Assembly: GCA_963923035.1 (NCBI GenBank)
Contig: CAWUKT010000009.1
Coordinates: forward strand, 1 to 64,000
Length of the DNA stretch: 64,000 nucleotides
Direction: 5' to 3'
DNA from: CAWUKT01 sp963923035
GTDB lineage: Bacteria; Bacteroidota; Bacteroidia; J057; JADKCL01
Below are positions 63,322 through 64,000 of this stretch, piece after piece. The position numbers were made by a program, and so were the translations under genes. The notes beneath the pieces are model-generated. The model was not told where the DNA came from. It did no database searches and saw nothing but the letters and a program-made list of their open reading frames with translations. Each line of letters opens with the position of its first letter. Position 1 is the first letter of the stretch.

Positions 63322-63421
63322 GACACTCAATTAATGTTCAATTGGGGAAATGTCCAAATTGAGAAAGGAGTTATTCGAAGGCAAAAGAGCCTTTGTACGA
63401 CGCTTGGATAAGATTAGGGGC

Positions 63422-63952
63422 CTACCGGGAAAGTATCCAATGCAAGGCCGTCTCATTTTCAACCGTTCCCATATTCTGGAATCCAAGGGCGGTCAGGATT
63501 CGGGTGGAGGGGTTCTCTTCATTGAGGGTATGGGCCTGGACAAAGTGGACTTCGGGATGGGAAAAAGCGTGTTTGACCAAACCCACGGCCATTTCTTTCC
63601 CAATTCCCTGTTGCTGGTAATTCGGCGCTACGGCATATCCAATTTCAACCATCCCCGCCAGGTCCGGCACTCCTTTGTACCCACCACTGCCCACCAGGAT
63701 ATTGTCCTTGGGAATGAACGTCAGCCACGTCCACCAATGTTTCGCCTCCGGCTCATCGATCAATTTCCGGAGGGCATATTCCAATGCGGTAATGCCAAAG
63801 GGATTCCAATTTTCCGCCACATGCACCCGCAAAAGCTCGGACAAGGGCCCATCTCCCTGAATGGCCGTCTGCAGGATTTGGACATCGCTGGTGGCCAATA
63901 GGAGATTTTCCGTCTCAATGGTATTGCCAAAGGGAAATGGAGGGTGGTGCAT
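63422..63952 (-). CDS. GNAT-family (RimJ/RimL-like) acetyltransferase
   Basis: GNAT acetyltransferase of 176 residues. It has the RimJ/RimL pattern TENLLLATSD at the start and an acetyl-CoA loop in YAVAPNYQQQGIGKEM (QxxGIG), followed by HTLNEENPSTRILTALGF, motif B. The Glu-rich substrate region is unremarkable. Its ATG lies 48 bases from the right edge and is complete. Divergent or upstream context is outside the window. Confidence 0.88.
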   Translation of the reverse strand: MHHPPFPFGNTIETENLLLATSDVQILQTAIQGDGPLSELLRVHVAENWNPFGITALEYALRKLIDEPEAKHWWTWLTFIPKDNILVGSGGYKGVPDLAGMVEIGYAVAPNYQQQGIGKEMAVGLVKHAFSHPEVHFVQAHTLNEENPSTRILTALGFQNMGTVENETALHWILSR

Positions 63953-64000
63953 GAGGGTCTGGGGATGAACGAAGTAAGGCTATAAAATAAACCAGACCAT

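Noticed and set aside
61669..63411. 580-codon plus-strand frame opposite the molybdopterin oxidoreductase
   Set aside because: Shadow of a clearly recognised family.

Overview
The window reads as a chromosomal segment of a fairly GC-rich member of the Bacteroidota, probably a Saprospiria/Lewinella-type bacterium. Support comes from three proteins with C-terminal type IX secretion (T9SS) sorting domains, a bacillithiol deacetylase (BshB1), a PUR-type DUF3276 protein, a TonB-dependent receptor with an N-terminal carboxypeptidase-regulatory-like domain, and several TAnnTTTG (Bacteroidetes -7) promoter boxes. The phylum is well supported; the genus is inference. No rRNA, tRNA, transposase, integrase or CRISPR array was seen.

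Layout. 0.2-2.9 kb: LytTR response regulator and TPR histidine kinase. 3-6 kb: small membrane proteins, then an MlaE permease and an MlaF ATPase with a roughly 250-residue charged tail. 6.1-10.5 kb: MltG, rhodanese, YchF, DUF3276 protein, NifU-type scaffold. 10.5-12.2 kb: three tandem tail-collar-domain genes without other phage genes. 12.6-15.2 kb: acyl-CoA dehydrogenase, DUF4328 protein, acetyltransferase. 15.4-26.7 kb: mostly housekeeping (enolase, FtsB-like, two LptF/LptG-family permeases, omega-amidase, PASTA protein, T9SS cargo, BshB1). 26.8-30.5 kb: a toxin-like protein with a Bacteroidetes effector-type leader and a secreted heparinase II/III-like enzyme. 30.6-36.2 kb: endonuclease III, then a putative small-molecule locus: ThDP enzyme, KAS III-like enzyme lacking the usual His, and two tandem SDR genes of which the first carries an in-frame TAG. 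36.4-40.7 kb: mixed accessory genes. 40.8-44.1 kb: the translation cluster thrS-infC-rpmI-rplT. 44.6-49.4 kb: a tightly packed three-gene operon of an AAA+-like ATPase, an ankyrin-repeat protein and a helical protein, which I do not recognise. 49.7-53.6 kb: SbtA-like transporter, a 21-nt minisatellite and an AT-richer unknown gene. 53.7-60.0 kb: substrate-binding lipoprotein, FecCD/BtuC-type permease, TonB-dependent receptor. 60.0-64 kb: PqqB-like lipoprotein overlapping an FdhF/YdeP-type molybdopterin oxidoreductase, and an acetyltransferase.

The best candidates for an undescribed system are the AAA+/ankyrin/helical operon (44.6-49.4 kb) and the ThDP/KAS III/SDR locus (31.6-36.2 kb), whose core gene pair recalls acyloin (xenocyloin-type) biosynthesis. 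Many genes have very long open frames on the opposite strand; these are treated as codon-register shadows. All family assignments come from reading motifs by eye, with no database search.
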